Of a stretch of DNA of 64,000 nucleotides, positions 21,327-29,814 are shown one piece after another. A model generated the notes under the pieces. It worked only from the letters and a program-made list of their open reading frames with translations. It was not told where the DNA came from and did not search any database. The translations under genes were made by a program, and so were the position numbers. This stretch comes from Pseudomonadota bacterium. GTDB lineage: Bacteria > Myxococcota > Myxococcia > Myxococcales > Myxococcaceae. Positions within the stretch are counted from its first letter, which is position 1. Each line of letters opens with the position of its first letter. Location: positions 1 through 64,000 of the forward strand of contig JAFAAN010000031.1 of assembly GCA_023426545.1 (NCBI GenBank), given 5' to 3'.

Positions 21327-22610
21327 ATGGAATCCCATCTCGCATTGAGCGAGGAGACCCCTGCCAATGACCTGCGCGCCCGGGTGCGAAAGGTCCTGGA
21401 GCGCCGCAAGCTGACGGACAGCGTGTCGGCGGAGCAGGCAGCTGCCTCGTGGGAGCAGGACCGGTTCGTCGCCCGTGCGCGCGCGCTCTTCTACGCGCGG
21501 ATGATGTTCCTCACCCTGGGCCTGCTCATCCTCGCGGTGCCGGCCTGGAGCGGCTACTTCGGCCTCACCGGTCCGTTCGCCTTCGTGGGCTACTTCGCGA
21601 TGCTGCTCTACAGCGTCGCCAACCTCCTGGTCATCGACCACCCGAAGGCGGGGCGCTGGGTGACGTACATCACCCTCTGCCTCGACGTGGCCCTCAGCGT
21701 GGTGCTCATCGTCAAGCCGCACGTTGGCGGCGGGCTCCAGAGCCCGCTGCTGGCCACGCAGCTGCTGTTCACCACCCTCTTCGCCATCCTCTACCCCAAG
21801 CCGCTGGCCATCCTGCCGCCGCTGCTGGCGCTGCCCATCACCACGCGGCTGGACCTGCTCCTCAACCGCTCGGTGACGGCGGTGGATCTGCTGACGCTGC
21901 TCTGGTACCTCGCGCTCAACTTCATCATCGTCTACGTGCTGGTGTACCTGAACGAGCGCGAGGCCGCCGCGCACCGCGAGGTGGTGTCGCTCCAGGGCGA
22001 CTTGAAGGAGCTGGCCGTGGTGGAGGAGCGCAACCGGCTGGCGCGGGAGATCCACGACGGCCTGGGCGCGTCCCTCTCCTCGATGATCATCCAGTCCGAG
22101 TACATCCTGAACCTCGCCCGCGAGGAGGGCCTGCGCGCGGAGATTCACGAGCTGAAGCTCACGGCGGAGGAGTCCATCGAGGAGCTGCGCCGCAACCTGC
22201 GGATGATGCGCGAGGACTTCGAGCTGGCGCAGGGCCTGGAGGACTACGCGAAGACGTTCCGCGAGCGCACCGGGCTGGACATCCGCTTCGAGCGCACCGG
22301 CCTCCAGCGCAAGCTGAGCCCGGACGCGCAGCTCGCCCTCTTCCGCATCCTGCAGGAGTCCCTGTCCAACGCCGTGAAGCACGCCGAGGCCCAGGGCGTC
22401 CAGGTGCGGCTCGACTTCAGCGAGGACCGGGTCCATCTCGTCGTTCGCGACGACGGCAAGGGCTTCGACCCGTCCCGGACACCGCGTGGCCACTACGGCC
22501 TGCTGAACATGCGAGAGCGCGCCATGAAGCTGGGTGGTCAGCTCATCGTCGACTCGTCACCGGGCGCTGGCGCCCAGGTGGCATTCTCCCTTCCCTGTCC
22601 CCCGTCATGA
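21327..22610 (+). CDS. NarL-family sensor histidine kinase, membrane bound
   Basis: The 427-aa protein has about six transmembrane helices between residues 50 and 210 (FLTLGLLILAVPAWSGYF and later ones), then a HisKA_3 dimerisation domain with RLAREIHDGLGASLSSMI, phosphoacceptor H243, and a HATPase_c domain (LQESLSNAVKHA, DDGKGFDP, HYGLLNMRERA). The membrane region has no large periplasmic domain, so it probably senses a membrane or cytoplasmic signal. The stop overlaps the start of the response regulator gene (ATGA), and the two form a cognate pair. ATG 21327 begins MESHLAL; the in-frame ATG 24 bases upstream is less likely. Confidence 0.92.
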   Translation: MESHLALSEETPANDLRARVRKVLERRKLTDSVSAEQAAASWEQDRFVARARALFYARMMFLTLGLLILAVPAWSGYFGLTGPFAFVGYFAMLLYSVANLLVIDHPKAGRWVTYITLCLDVALSVVLIVKPHVGGGLQSPLLATQLLFTTLFAILYPKPLAILPPLLALPITTRLDLLLNRSVTAVDLLTLLWYLALNFIIVYVLVYLNEREAAAHREVVSLQGDLKELAVVEERNRLAREIHDGLGASLSSMIIQSEYILNLAREEGLRAEIHELKLTAEESIEELRRNLRMMREDFELAQGLEDYAKTFRERTGLDIRFERTGLQRKLSPDAQLALFRILQESLSNAVKHAEAQGVQVRLDFSEDRVHLVVRDDGKGFDPSRTPRGHYGLLNMRERAMKLGGQLIVDSSPGAGAQVAFSLPCPPS

Positions 22611-23365
22611 CCGGAGCCCCCGTGGACGCCCCGCTGCCGACCTCCTCTCCGCCCATTCGCGTCTTCGTGGTGGAGGATCAGACGAAGATCCTCAAGAACC
22701 AGCTCCGCCTCTTCGAGAACCACCCGGAGATGGACATCATCGGCACCGCGCTCTCCGGCGAGGCCGCCCTGGAGGAGGTGCCCAAGCTGATGCCGGACGT
22801 GCTCCTGTTGGACCTGGGGCTGCCGCGCATGAGCGGCATCGACGTCACGCGTGAGGTGAAGGCGCGCTTCCCCAAGATCGAGATCCTCATCTTCACCATC
22901 TTCGACGAGGAGGACAAAGTGCTGGAGGCCGTGAAGGCGGGCGCCTCCGGCTACCTCCTCAAGGGCGCCCCGGTGGACAAGATCATCGAGGCCATCAAGG
23001 AGGTCCGCGCGGGCGGCACCGTCATCCAGCCCAACCTCGCCCGCCGGCTGCTGCGCCACTTCCGCGTGGAGCCCGACGCCAGTCCCGTGCCCACCGAGCC
23101 CGTGGCCGCGGCCCCCGCTGAACCGGCTGCCACCGCTGGGGGAGACGCGCCCCTGGAGCCGCTGCTCAAGCCCCTGTCGGACCGGGAGCGCGAAATCCTC
23201 CAGCTCATCGCCAAGGGGGTGTCCAACAGCGAGGCGGCGCGGCTGCTCGACCTCAGCAAGGCGACCATCCGCACCCACCTGGAGCACATCTACCGGAAGC
23301 TCGAGGTCACCAACCGCGTGGAGGCCGTCACGGAGGGCATCCGCAAGGGCCTCATCTCCGTGTGA
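22607..23365 (+). CDS. NarL/LuxR-type DNA-binding response regulator
   Basis: The 252-aa protein has a receiver domain (VFVVEDQ acidic pocket, phosphoacceptor D69 in LLLDLGLP, the TIF and Lys in YLLKGAP) and a C-terminal LuxR-type HTH (SDREREILQLIAKGVSNSEAARLLDLSKATIRTHLEHIYRKL). A Pro/Ala-rich linker of about 40 residues separates them. It is translationally coupled to the sensor kinase. Target genes are unknown. Confidence 0.95.
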   Translation: MTGAPVDAPLPTSSPPIRVFVVEDQTKILKNQLRLFENHPEMDIIGTALSGEAALEEVPKLMPDVLLLDLGLPRMSGIDVTREVKARFPKIEILIFTIFDEEDKVLEAVKAGASGYLLKGAPVDKIIEAIKEVRAGGTVIQPNLARRLLRHFRVEPDASPVPTEPVAAAPAEPAATAGGDAPLEPLLKPLSDREREILQLIAKGVSNSEAARLLDLSKATIRTHLEHIYRKLEVTNRVEAVTEGIRKGLISV

Positions 23366-23393
23366 GGGCCGGCGCCCCGGGCGCGCGGCCTCA
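23363..23393. terminator. Imperfect hairpin between convergent regulator and GH5 genes
   Basis: TGAG-GGCCGGCGC (from 23363) pairs with GCGCGGCCTCA (to 23393) with two bulged G residues and spans both stop codons. It could be a shared terminator for the convergent genes. Confidence 0.4.
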
Positions 23394-24653
23394 GCGCCGC
23401 GTGGAGACCGCCGCGCCGGGCCGCTCGGCGGCGGCGGCCTCGATGACCAGGTCCGCGTAGCGGTTGACCGGGTCTCCGGGCCGGGTGCCATCCCGGAAGT
23501 AGAACGTGTACGCGTCCCAGGCCTCCGGCCGGGCGTCGTTGGCGAAGAGCCACAAGGCCCCGGCGCCGACGCCCTCGTTGCGCAGGCACTCCAGCCAGCC
23601 CCGGTAGAGCGCGCGCCGCTGGGAGATGTCGAAGTCCCCCGCGTTGCGCAGCCCCAGCTCGCCCACGAACAGGGGCTTGCCCAGGGCCCGGGCAATGGCG
23701 GCGTGCTCGTGAATCCACCGGGCGCCGGCCTCGGCCGTGTCCTGCCCGCCCAGCCCCCAGGACTCGGGGTAGAAGTGTACGGAGGCGAAGTCGATGTAGG
23801 GCGACGCCGTGTTGCGCGTGAAGCTGGCGCCCGGCGTGCGGAGCACGGAGGAGCCGGTCCGGGCCCAGAAGCTGGGTGAGTATCCCTCGGCGGTCGGCTC
23901 GAAGCCCTCCTCGCCCGTGCCCACCAGGTGCCCCGGCGCGTGCTGCTTCACCACCCGCGCCACGTCATCCACCCACGCGCGCAGCCGCGCGCCCTCCCGG
24001 TCCAGCCCCCGGCCGCGGGGCTCGTTGAGCAGTTCCCAGGCCAGGACGGCCGGATGGTCTCCGTAGCGGATGCCGTCCACCGTGTTCACCCGGTTCAGCA
24101 GCTGCGCCACGTGCGCCTTGTAGTGCGCCACCACGGCCGGGTCCGTGAAGAAGCGGGGGTCCCCCTCGACGGGCCGTGGCAGCCCGGCCCACTTCACATA
24201 CTGGCGCGTGCCGCCGTAGGCGTCCCAGTAGTTGCCCAGCGTGAGCACCAGGCGGACGCCGTGAGCGCGGGCGCGGGCCAGCACCCAGTCCATGCCGACC
24301 AGGGCCGTCTCGTCATACTGAAGCGGCGCCACCTGGATGGCGGTGTCCCCCACCTTGGCCGCCGCGTCGTTGTGGCAGTTGGTCCGCAGGGCGCGGACCC
24401 CCATGGCAGCGGCCTTGGCGAGGACCTCCTCCAGCTCGGGGGACTCGGACGCGCCGCGGCGGACGGCCCGGGTGGCCTCTTCCTGGAGGAAGTAGGCGTT
24501 GAGCACCATGGCGCCGGCCGGCAGCCGCCCCAGGCGATGTGCCGGTCCTCCCGGACAGCTGGCGGCCACCGCCTCCAGCATGACCGGGTCACCATCGCCA
24601 CAGGCACCCAGGAGGACGGCGAGCGCGGCGACGGCGGTACGGCGAAGGGGCAT
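23391..24653 (-). CDS. GH5-family beta-mannanase-like lipoprotein
   Basis: The 420-aa protein has a lipoprotein signal (AVLLGAC, Cys at residue 18) and a TIM-barrel of the GH5 type related to endo-1,4-beta-mannosidases (GH5_7-like). Acid/base E211 is in LLNEPRG and nucleophile E332 is in LFVGELG; conserved aromatic and His residues include NCHND and VHFYPESW. The enzyme is expected to cut mannan or a related beta-glycan outside the cell or in the periplasm. It is transcribed alone, divergent from the ABC transporter genes, and ends 25 bases from the response regulator stop. Confidence 0.88.
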   Translation of the reverse strand: MPLRRTAVAALAVLLGACGDGDPVMLEAVAASCPGGPAHRLGRLPAGAMVLNAYFLQEEATRAVRRGASESPELEEVLAKAAAMGVRALRTNCHNDAAAKVGDTAIQVAPLQYDETALVGMDWVLARARAHGVRLVLTLGNYWDAYGGTRQYVKWAGLPRPVEGDPRFFTDPAVVAHYKAHVAQLLNRVNTVDGIRYGDHPAVLAWELLNEPRGRGLDREGARLRAWVDDVARVVKQHAPGHLVGTGEEGFEPTAEGYSPSFWARTGSSVLRTPGASFTRNTASPYIDFASVHFYPESWGLGGQDTAEAGARWIHEHAAIARALGKPLFVGELGLRNAGDFDISQRRALYRGWLECLRNEGVGAGALWLFANDARPEAWDAYTFYFRDGTRPGDPVNRYADLVIEAAAAERPGAAVSTRR

Positions 24654-24719
24654 GCGCGCATCGTAACGACGACCGATGCGCGACGCATCGGTCCCGAGGA
24701 CTGGGCTAGGGTCGCTTGC

Positions 24720-25601
24720 ATGGAACTCATCCTCGAAGGCGTGTCGAAGACCTATCCCAACGGCACCAAGGCCTTGCAGGGTGTGAGCCTCACCATTCCA
24801 CGCGGAATGTTTGGATTGCTGGGCCCCAATGGGGCCGGCAAGTCGACCCTGATGCGCAGCATCGCCACGCTCCAGGACGTGGACACTGGCACCATGACCT
24901 TCGACGGCATCGACGTGCGCCGGGACAAGCACCGGCTGCGCGAGGTGCTCGGATATCTGCCGCAGGACTTCGGCGTCTACCCCAAGGTGACGGCGTGGGA
25001 CCTGCTGGACCACCTGGCACAGCTCAAGGGCCTGTCGCAGCGGGGCGCGCGCCAAGACGCGGTGAAGGCGCTCCTCCACAAGACGAACCTCTGGGAGCAC
25101 CGCGACCGGCGGCTCGGTGGGTTCTCGGGCGGCATGAAGCAGCGCTTCGGCATCGCCCAGGCGCTGCTCGGCAACCCGAAGCTGCTCATCGTGGATGAGC
25201 CCACCGCCGGCCTGGACCCCGCCGAGCGCTTCCGCTTCCACAACCTGCTGGCGGAGATCAGCACGGACGTCGTGGTGCTGCTGTCCACGCACATCGTCTC
25301 CGACGTGGCGGACCTCTGTCAGAACATGGCCATCCTCGCCCAGGGGAACGTCGTGGCCACTGGCCACCCGCTGAAGCTGGTGGAGGCCCTGAACCAGCGC
25401 GTGTGGAAGCGCTTCGTCAACCACCAGGAGGAGCTGGACGCGCTCATGAAGGAGCTGCAGGTCATCGCCGTGCGCCGCGTGGCCGGCCAGCGGCTGGTCC
25501 ACGTCCACGCGGAGCGCCCGCCTCCTGGCTTCGAGCCCGCCAACCCCGACCTGGAAGATGTCTACTTCCACGCGCTCGCCAGCGCAGGCAAGCAGGCCTG
25601 A
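24720..25601 (+). CDS. ABC transporter ATP-binding protein
   Basis: The 293-aa protein has Walker A GPNGAGKST (35-43), the Q-loop in YLPQDFGVYP, the signature LGGFSGGMKQRFG, Walker B LLIVDEPTAGLDP and the H-loop STHIVSD. It belongs to the export-type CcmA/NatA-like group (multidrug, lipopeptide or sodium exporters). The 9-base gap to the permease gene indicates one operon. It powers the fused permease/peptidase encoded next. Confidence 0.95.
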   Translation: MELILEGVSKTYPNGTKALQGVSLTIPRGMFGLLGPNGAGKSTLMRSIATLQDVDTGTMTFDGIDVRRDKHRLREVLGYLPQDFGVYPKVTAWDLLDHLAQLKGLSQRGARQDAVKALLHKTNLWEHRDRRLGGFSGGMKQRFGIAQALLGNPKLLIVDEPTAGLDPAERFRFHNLLAEISTDVVVLLSTHIVSDVADLCQNMAILAQGNVVATGHPLKLVEALNQRVWKRFVNHQEELDALMKELQVIAVRRVAGQRLVHVHAERPPPGFEPANPDLEDVYFHALASAGKQA

Positions 25602-25610
25602 GGGATTGTC

Positions 25611-28600
25611 ATGTTCTCCGCCTTCCTGACCTTCGAGCTGCGGCGCCGGGTGAAGATGATCTCCACCTGGGTCTACGCCCTCGTGCTGGCCTCCGCCGCC
25701 GCGCTGATGACCCTGGCCATTGGCGCCGTGTTCAAGGGCTTCGCCGTGGCCTCGGGCCCCGAGCTGGTCCACGTCAACAGCCCGCACACCATCTTCAACT
25801 TCACCACCAGCCTGGCCTACTTCGGCCTCTTCATGGTGGCCGCCGTCTTCGGCCAGGCCGCCTACCAGGACTTCGGCCACAACACGTGGATGCTCATCTT
25901 CACGACGAACGTGAAGAAGACCCCCTACCTGCTCGGCCGGTTCCTGGGCGCGTACCTCTTCAGCGCCGTGCTGATGCTCGCCATCATCCCAGGGCTCCTC
26001 CTCGGCGCGGCGGGCGTCTGGCTGGTGGACTCGGAGCGGCTCGCGCCCTTCCAGCTCGCCGCGTACCTGTGGCCCTTCATCATCGGTGTCTGGCCCACGC
26101 TCTTCGTCACCGGGGCGCTCTTCTTCACGCTGGCCGCCATGACCCGGCGCATGGCGCCTGTCTATGTCGGCGTCGTGGTGCTGGTGATGGGGTACCTGGT
26201 CCTCAGCGCCGCCATGTCCGACGTGAAGAACCTCGACCTCGCGTCGATCATGGACCCATTCGGGTTCCTCACCTTCGATAACGCGACCCGCTACTGGACC
26301 GCCGCGGAGCGAAACCGGGACCTCGTCCCCTTCCAGGGCCTGCTGGTCGTCAACCGGCTCGTGTGGAGCGCGGTGGGCGCCGTGCTGCTGGCGCTGGCGG
26401 TGCTCCGCTTCCGCACCACCGTGGAGGAGCAGCGGGGGCGCGGGACGCAGAAGGAAGCCGCGGCTCCGCCGCCGGTCGCCATTCCCACCTCGGTGCCAGC
26501 GCCCACCACGGCGAGCTGGCTCCTCGCCGCGCGCGCCACCGCGTGGCTGTCGTTCCGGGACGTGGTCCGCTCTCCGGTGTTCTGGTCCTTCGTGGTGGCG
26601 GGAGTCGCCATGGGCACCATGGGCATCTCCGTCTCGAAGTCCATGTTCGGCACCGCCACCTGGCCGGTGACGTGGCAGGTGCTGGAGACGGCCTCGCGCA
26701 CCTTCCAGCCCTTCCTGCTCATCACCATCACCTTCTATGCCGGGGAGCTGGTGTGGAAGGAGCGCGACGCGGGGCTGGCCGACATCATGGACGCGACCCG
26801 CGCGCCGCTGTGGGTGACCTATGGCGCGAAGCTGGGAGCCCTCCTGCTGGTGGCGCTCGCGCTCAAGACGGTGGCGCTGCTCTCCGCGCTGCTGTCCCAG
26901 GTGCTGCGCGGCTACTTCGACATCGAGTGGAGCCTCTACGCCACCCAGCTCTTCCTGCTGGACTTCCCGCATGACGCGCTGATGTGCGTGCTGGCGTTCT
27001 TCGCGCAGGTGCTCATCCACCAGAAGTACCTCGCGTACCTGGTGATGGTGCTCTACTTCGTCCTCCAGGCCGCGCTGCGGCTGGTGGGCGTGGAGGACGC
27101 CCTGGTGCGCTACGGCTCCGAGCCCACGCTCCGGTTCTCGGACATGAACCGGTTTGGCGCAATCATCCCGGCCCTCGTCTGGCACCGCGTGTATTGGTAC
27201 GGGCTGGCGGCGCTCCTCGTCGCCGCGGGCTACCTGCTCACCGTCCGGGGACGGGAGACGCGCTGGAAGCAGCGCTGGGCCGCGGCGAAGGCGCGCCGCA
27301 CGACGGCGTGGAACGTGGCCGCGGCGCTGGCGCTCTGCGTCTTCGTCGGGGCCGGCGCGTTCATCTATTACAACACCCACCTGCTCAACCCCTACGTGAC
27401 GCAGAAGGATCGCGAGCGGCAGCAGGCGCGGTACGAGAAGGAATACGCCTCCTACGCCGCCCTGCCCCATCCGCGCATCACGGCCGTGGACGTCACCTTC
27501 CACATCTACCCGGAGGCGCCACGCCTGGAGGCCCTGGGCACCTACCGCCTCCGCAACACGTCGGGCGTCCCCATCTCCAAGGTGCTGCTCAGCCTGCCGG
27601 ATGATGTCCGCGTGCGCGGCCTGGCCCTGGCGGGTGTGACGAAGCCCACGTCCCACGACGCCGAGCTCGGCACCTATGTCTACGAGCTGCCCAGGCCGCT
27701 GGCGCCGGGCGCCGAGTCCGCCATCGTGTTCGACCTGGAGTTCGGCACCCGGGGCTTCAAGCACGGCGGTCCGCGCACGGACATCGTGGGCAACGGCACC
27801 TTCTTCAACAACCTCAACCTGCCGGTGCTGGGCTATCAGAGGGACTCCGAGCTGACGGATGACGGCGACCGCAAGAACCATGGCCTGCCGTCGCGCGAGC
27901 GCCTGCCCGACCGCGACGACCCGAAGGCCAAGGACGTCAACTACATCCGCCCGGACTCGGACTTCATCGACTTCCGGGCCACCGTGAGCACGGCGAAGGA
28001 CCAGTTTGCCGTGGCCCCGGGCTACCTGGAGAAGGAGTGGACCGAGGGCGAGCGCCGGTTCTTCCGCTACCGGATGGACCAGCCCATCCTCAACTTCTTC
28101 TCCGTCCTGTCGGCGCGCTACGAGGTGCTGCGCGACACGTGGCGGGACGTGAAGCTCGAGATCTACCACCATCCCACGCACACCTTCGCGCTGGACCGGA
28201 TGATGCGAGGCATGAAGGAGACGCTCGAGTACTGCAGCGAGCAGTTCGGCCCGTACCAGCACCGGCAGGCCCGAATCCTGGAGTTCCCCCGCTACGGAGC
28301 CTTCGCGCAGGCCTTCCCCAACACCATCCCGTACTCCGAGGCGCTCGGCTTCATCGCGCGCGTGGAGGACGGGCGCGCCGATGACGTGGACTACCCCTAC
28401 TACGTCACGGCCCACGAGATAGCCCACCAGTGGTGGGCCCATCAGGTGGTCGCCGCGCGGGCACAGGGCGCCACCATGACCTCGGAGACGATGGCGCAGT
28501 ACTCGGCGCTGATGGTGATGAAGCACCGCTACGGGCCGAAGAAGATGAAGCGCTTCCTCAAGTTCGAACTGGACCGCTACCTCTCGGCCCGCGCGTTCGA

Positions 28601-29213
28601 ATCGAAGAAGGAGGTGCCGCTGTCCCGCGTGGAGCAGCAGGCGTACATCCACTACCAGAAGGGCAGCCTCGTCATGTACGCGCTGCAGGACTTCATCGGC
28701 GAGGAGCGGGTGAACCGCGCCCTGCGCCGCTACGTGGAGAAGGTCCGCTTCCAGGGCCCGCCGTACACCGGCTCCAGCGAGCTGCTGGGCTTCCTCCGGG
28801 AGGAGACCCCGCCGGAGTACCAGTACCTCCTCGACGACCTCTTCGAGAACATCATCCTCTACGACAACCGCGCCCTCTCCGCACAGGTGCGGCAGAACGA
28901 CCAGGGCACCTGGGATGTCACGTTGAAGGTGATGGCGATGAAGTACCGGGCGAACGAGACGGGGGAGCAGACGGAGGTGGACTTCGAGGACTGGATGGAC
29001 GTCGGCGCGCTCGATGAGCGGGGCGAGGCCCTGGTCCTGGAGAAGCGCAAGGTCGCGAAGGGCGAGTCGGAGATCACGTTCACGGTTCCCGTGCGGCCCT
29101 TCCAGGTGGGCATCGATCCGCTGAACGTGCTCATCGACCGCACGCCGGGCGACAACGTGACGACGCCCTCTCTCGCCGCCTCGGTGGCGATGGGCGGCCC
29201 CGCCACGCGGTGA
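25611..29213 (+). CDS. ABC permease fused to an M1-family metallopeptidase
   Basis: The 1200-aa protein has two membrane blocks (residues about 20-250 and 310-600) separated by a soluble loop, then a periplasmic or external M1 aminopeptidase-like domain. The zinc site is H935-E-I-A-H939 with the third ligand E959 in TSETMAQYSAL; the H-x19-E spacing looks characteristic of this fused subfamily. A GAMEN-like exopeptidase motif is not obvious. The protein presumably couples transport with cleavage of a peptide substrate. It is the last gene before mchA, about 600 bases away, so a role in lipopeptide or peptide export is possible but unproven. Confidence 0.9.
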   Translation: MFSAFLTFELRRRVKMISTWVYALVLASAAALMTLAIGAVFKGFAVASGPELVHVNSPHTIFNFTTSLAYFGLFMVAAVFGQAAYQDFGHNTWMLIFTTNVKKTPYLLGRFLGAYLFSAVLMLAIIPGLLLGAAGVWLVDSERLAPFQLAAYLWPFIIGVWPTLFVTGALFFTLAAMTRRMAPVYVGVVVLVMGYLVLSAAMSDVKNLDLASIMDPFGFLTFDNATRYWTAAERNRDLVPFQGLLVVNRLVWSAVGAVLLALAVLRFRTTVEEQRGRGTQKEAAAPPPVAIPTSVPAPTTASWLLAARATAWLSFRDVVRSPVFWSFVVAGVAMGTMGISVSKSMFGTATWPVTWQVLETASRTFQPFLLITITFYAGELVWKERDAGLADIMDATRAPLWVTYGAKLGALLLVALALKTVALLSALLSQVLRGYFDIEWSLYATQLFLLDFPHDALMCVLAFFAQVLIHQKYLAYLVMVLYFVLQAALRLVGVEDALVRYGSEPTLRFSDMNRFGAIIPALVWHRVYWYGLAALLVAAGYLLTVRGRETRWKQRWAAAKARRTTAWNVAAALALCVFVGAGAFIYYNTHLLNPYVTQKDRERQQARYEKEYASYAALPHPRITAVDVTFHIYPEAPRLEALGTYRLRNTSGVPISKVLLSLPDDVRVRGLALAGVTKPTSHDAELGTYVYELPRPLAPGAESAIVFDLEFGTRGFKHGGPRTDIVGNGTFFNNLNLPVLGYQRDSELTDDGDRKNHGLPSRERLPDRDDPKAKDVNYIRPDSDFIDFRATVSTAKDQFAVAPGYLEKEWTEGERRFFRYRMDQPILNFFSVLSARYEVLRDTWRDVKLEIYHHPTHTFALDRMMRGMKETLEYCSEQFGPYQHRQARILEFPRYGAFAQAFPNTIPYSEALGFIARVEDGRADDVDYPYYVTAHEIAHQWWAHQVVAARAQGATMTSETMAQYSALMVMKHRYGPKKMKRFLKFELDRYLSARAFESKKEVPLSRVEQQAYIHYQKGSLVMYALQDFIGEERVNRALRRYVEKVRFQGPPYTGSSELLGFLREETPPEYQYLLDDLFENIILYDNRALSAQVRQNDQGTWDVTLKVMAMKYRANETGEQTEVDFEDWMDVGALDERGEALVLEKRKVAKGESEITFTVPVRPFQVGIDPLNVLIDRTPGDNVTTPSLAASVAMGGPATR

Positions 29214-29814
29214 CAGCGGCAGCGCCAGCGGACTCGCAGGGCGCCTCGACAACGGCTTGATGTCGATGCTGGAGGGCGACTCCTTTCGCTACTCCGACCC
29301 GAGTCGAGAATCGCTGTTCGCGAAGCTGGGGGCCGCCTCGACGCCAGGCGCCCCCATGAGAGGCGGCCCCCTCACCTTCTGCCCCCCGCAATGACATCCC
29401 AATGAAGAGGCGCCCCCCCGGAGGCCCGGAGCCCACCTGGATCGCGCGCTCCGTCCCGGGCGTCTCGTTTATCAAGAATGTATCATCGAGTTTTGTAACA
29501 AGGCCCTCCGTGTAGCGCGCGGCGCTACTGCCAGCTCGTGCTCCAAGAATCCGAGCAGACACCGCCGACCCTCATCGATGTCAGACAGGGTTGCGAGGAT
29601 GCTCCCAGGCGCCGAACCCGGAGGGAGCCCCTGGGCCGCCTCCTCATCAATGAGGGTCTGAAGAAACGCGGGCTCGACCGTTCCCTCACCTGTTTGAAAC
29701 GTCGCGCCTCCGCGGACACCCGGCTGTGACATGCACCTGTAACCAATCCATACACAGCCAATCTCGAAAGTTAAGAACACAGCCATCCCTTTACGGGCAA
29801 TCCGTTACTGACGT
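29214..29814. other. 600-bp spacer upstream of the mch genes, lower GC than neighbours
   Basis: Between the permease-peptidase stop and mchA the DNA falls to a visibly lower GC content, especially 29450-29830. It must contain the mchA promoter, but I see no convincing -35/-10 pair. It also contains a possible 86-aa minus-strand gene. A short open stretch beginning ATGTCGATGCTGGAG near 29260 and ending at 29395 resembles the tail of a protein, possibly a remnant, but has no ribosome-binding site. Confidence 0.5.
29472..29732 (-). CDS. Possible small hypothetical protein divergent from mchA
   Basis: The reading frame from ATG 29732 gives 86 aa (starts MSQPGVRG, ends LQNSMIHS), acidic, without signal peptide or known domain. 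AGGTG lies only a few bases before the ATG. Third-position GC is moderate, lower than in flanking genes. It could be a transferred or recently evolved gene or a chance frame. An upstream ATG at 29786 is also available. Confidence 0.35.
   Translation of the reverse strand: MSQPGVRGGATFQTGEGTVEPAFLQTLIDEEAAQGLPPGSAPGSILATLSDIDEGRRCLLGFLEHELAVAPRATRRALLQNSMIHS

Noticed and set aside
24654..29252. A very long open frame on the minus strand opposite the ABC transporter genes, continuous with the GH5 gene
   Set aside because: It has Leu/Val/Glu/Arg-rich, low-complexity antisense composition without domains; the plus strand encodes clear ABC and peptidase motifs. Only the part below 24653 (GH5) is real.
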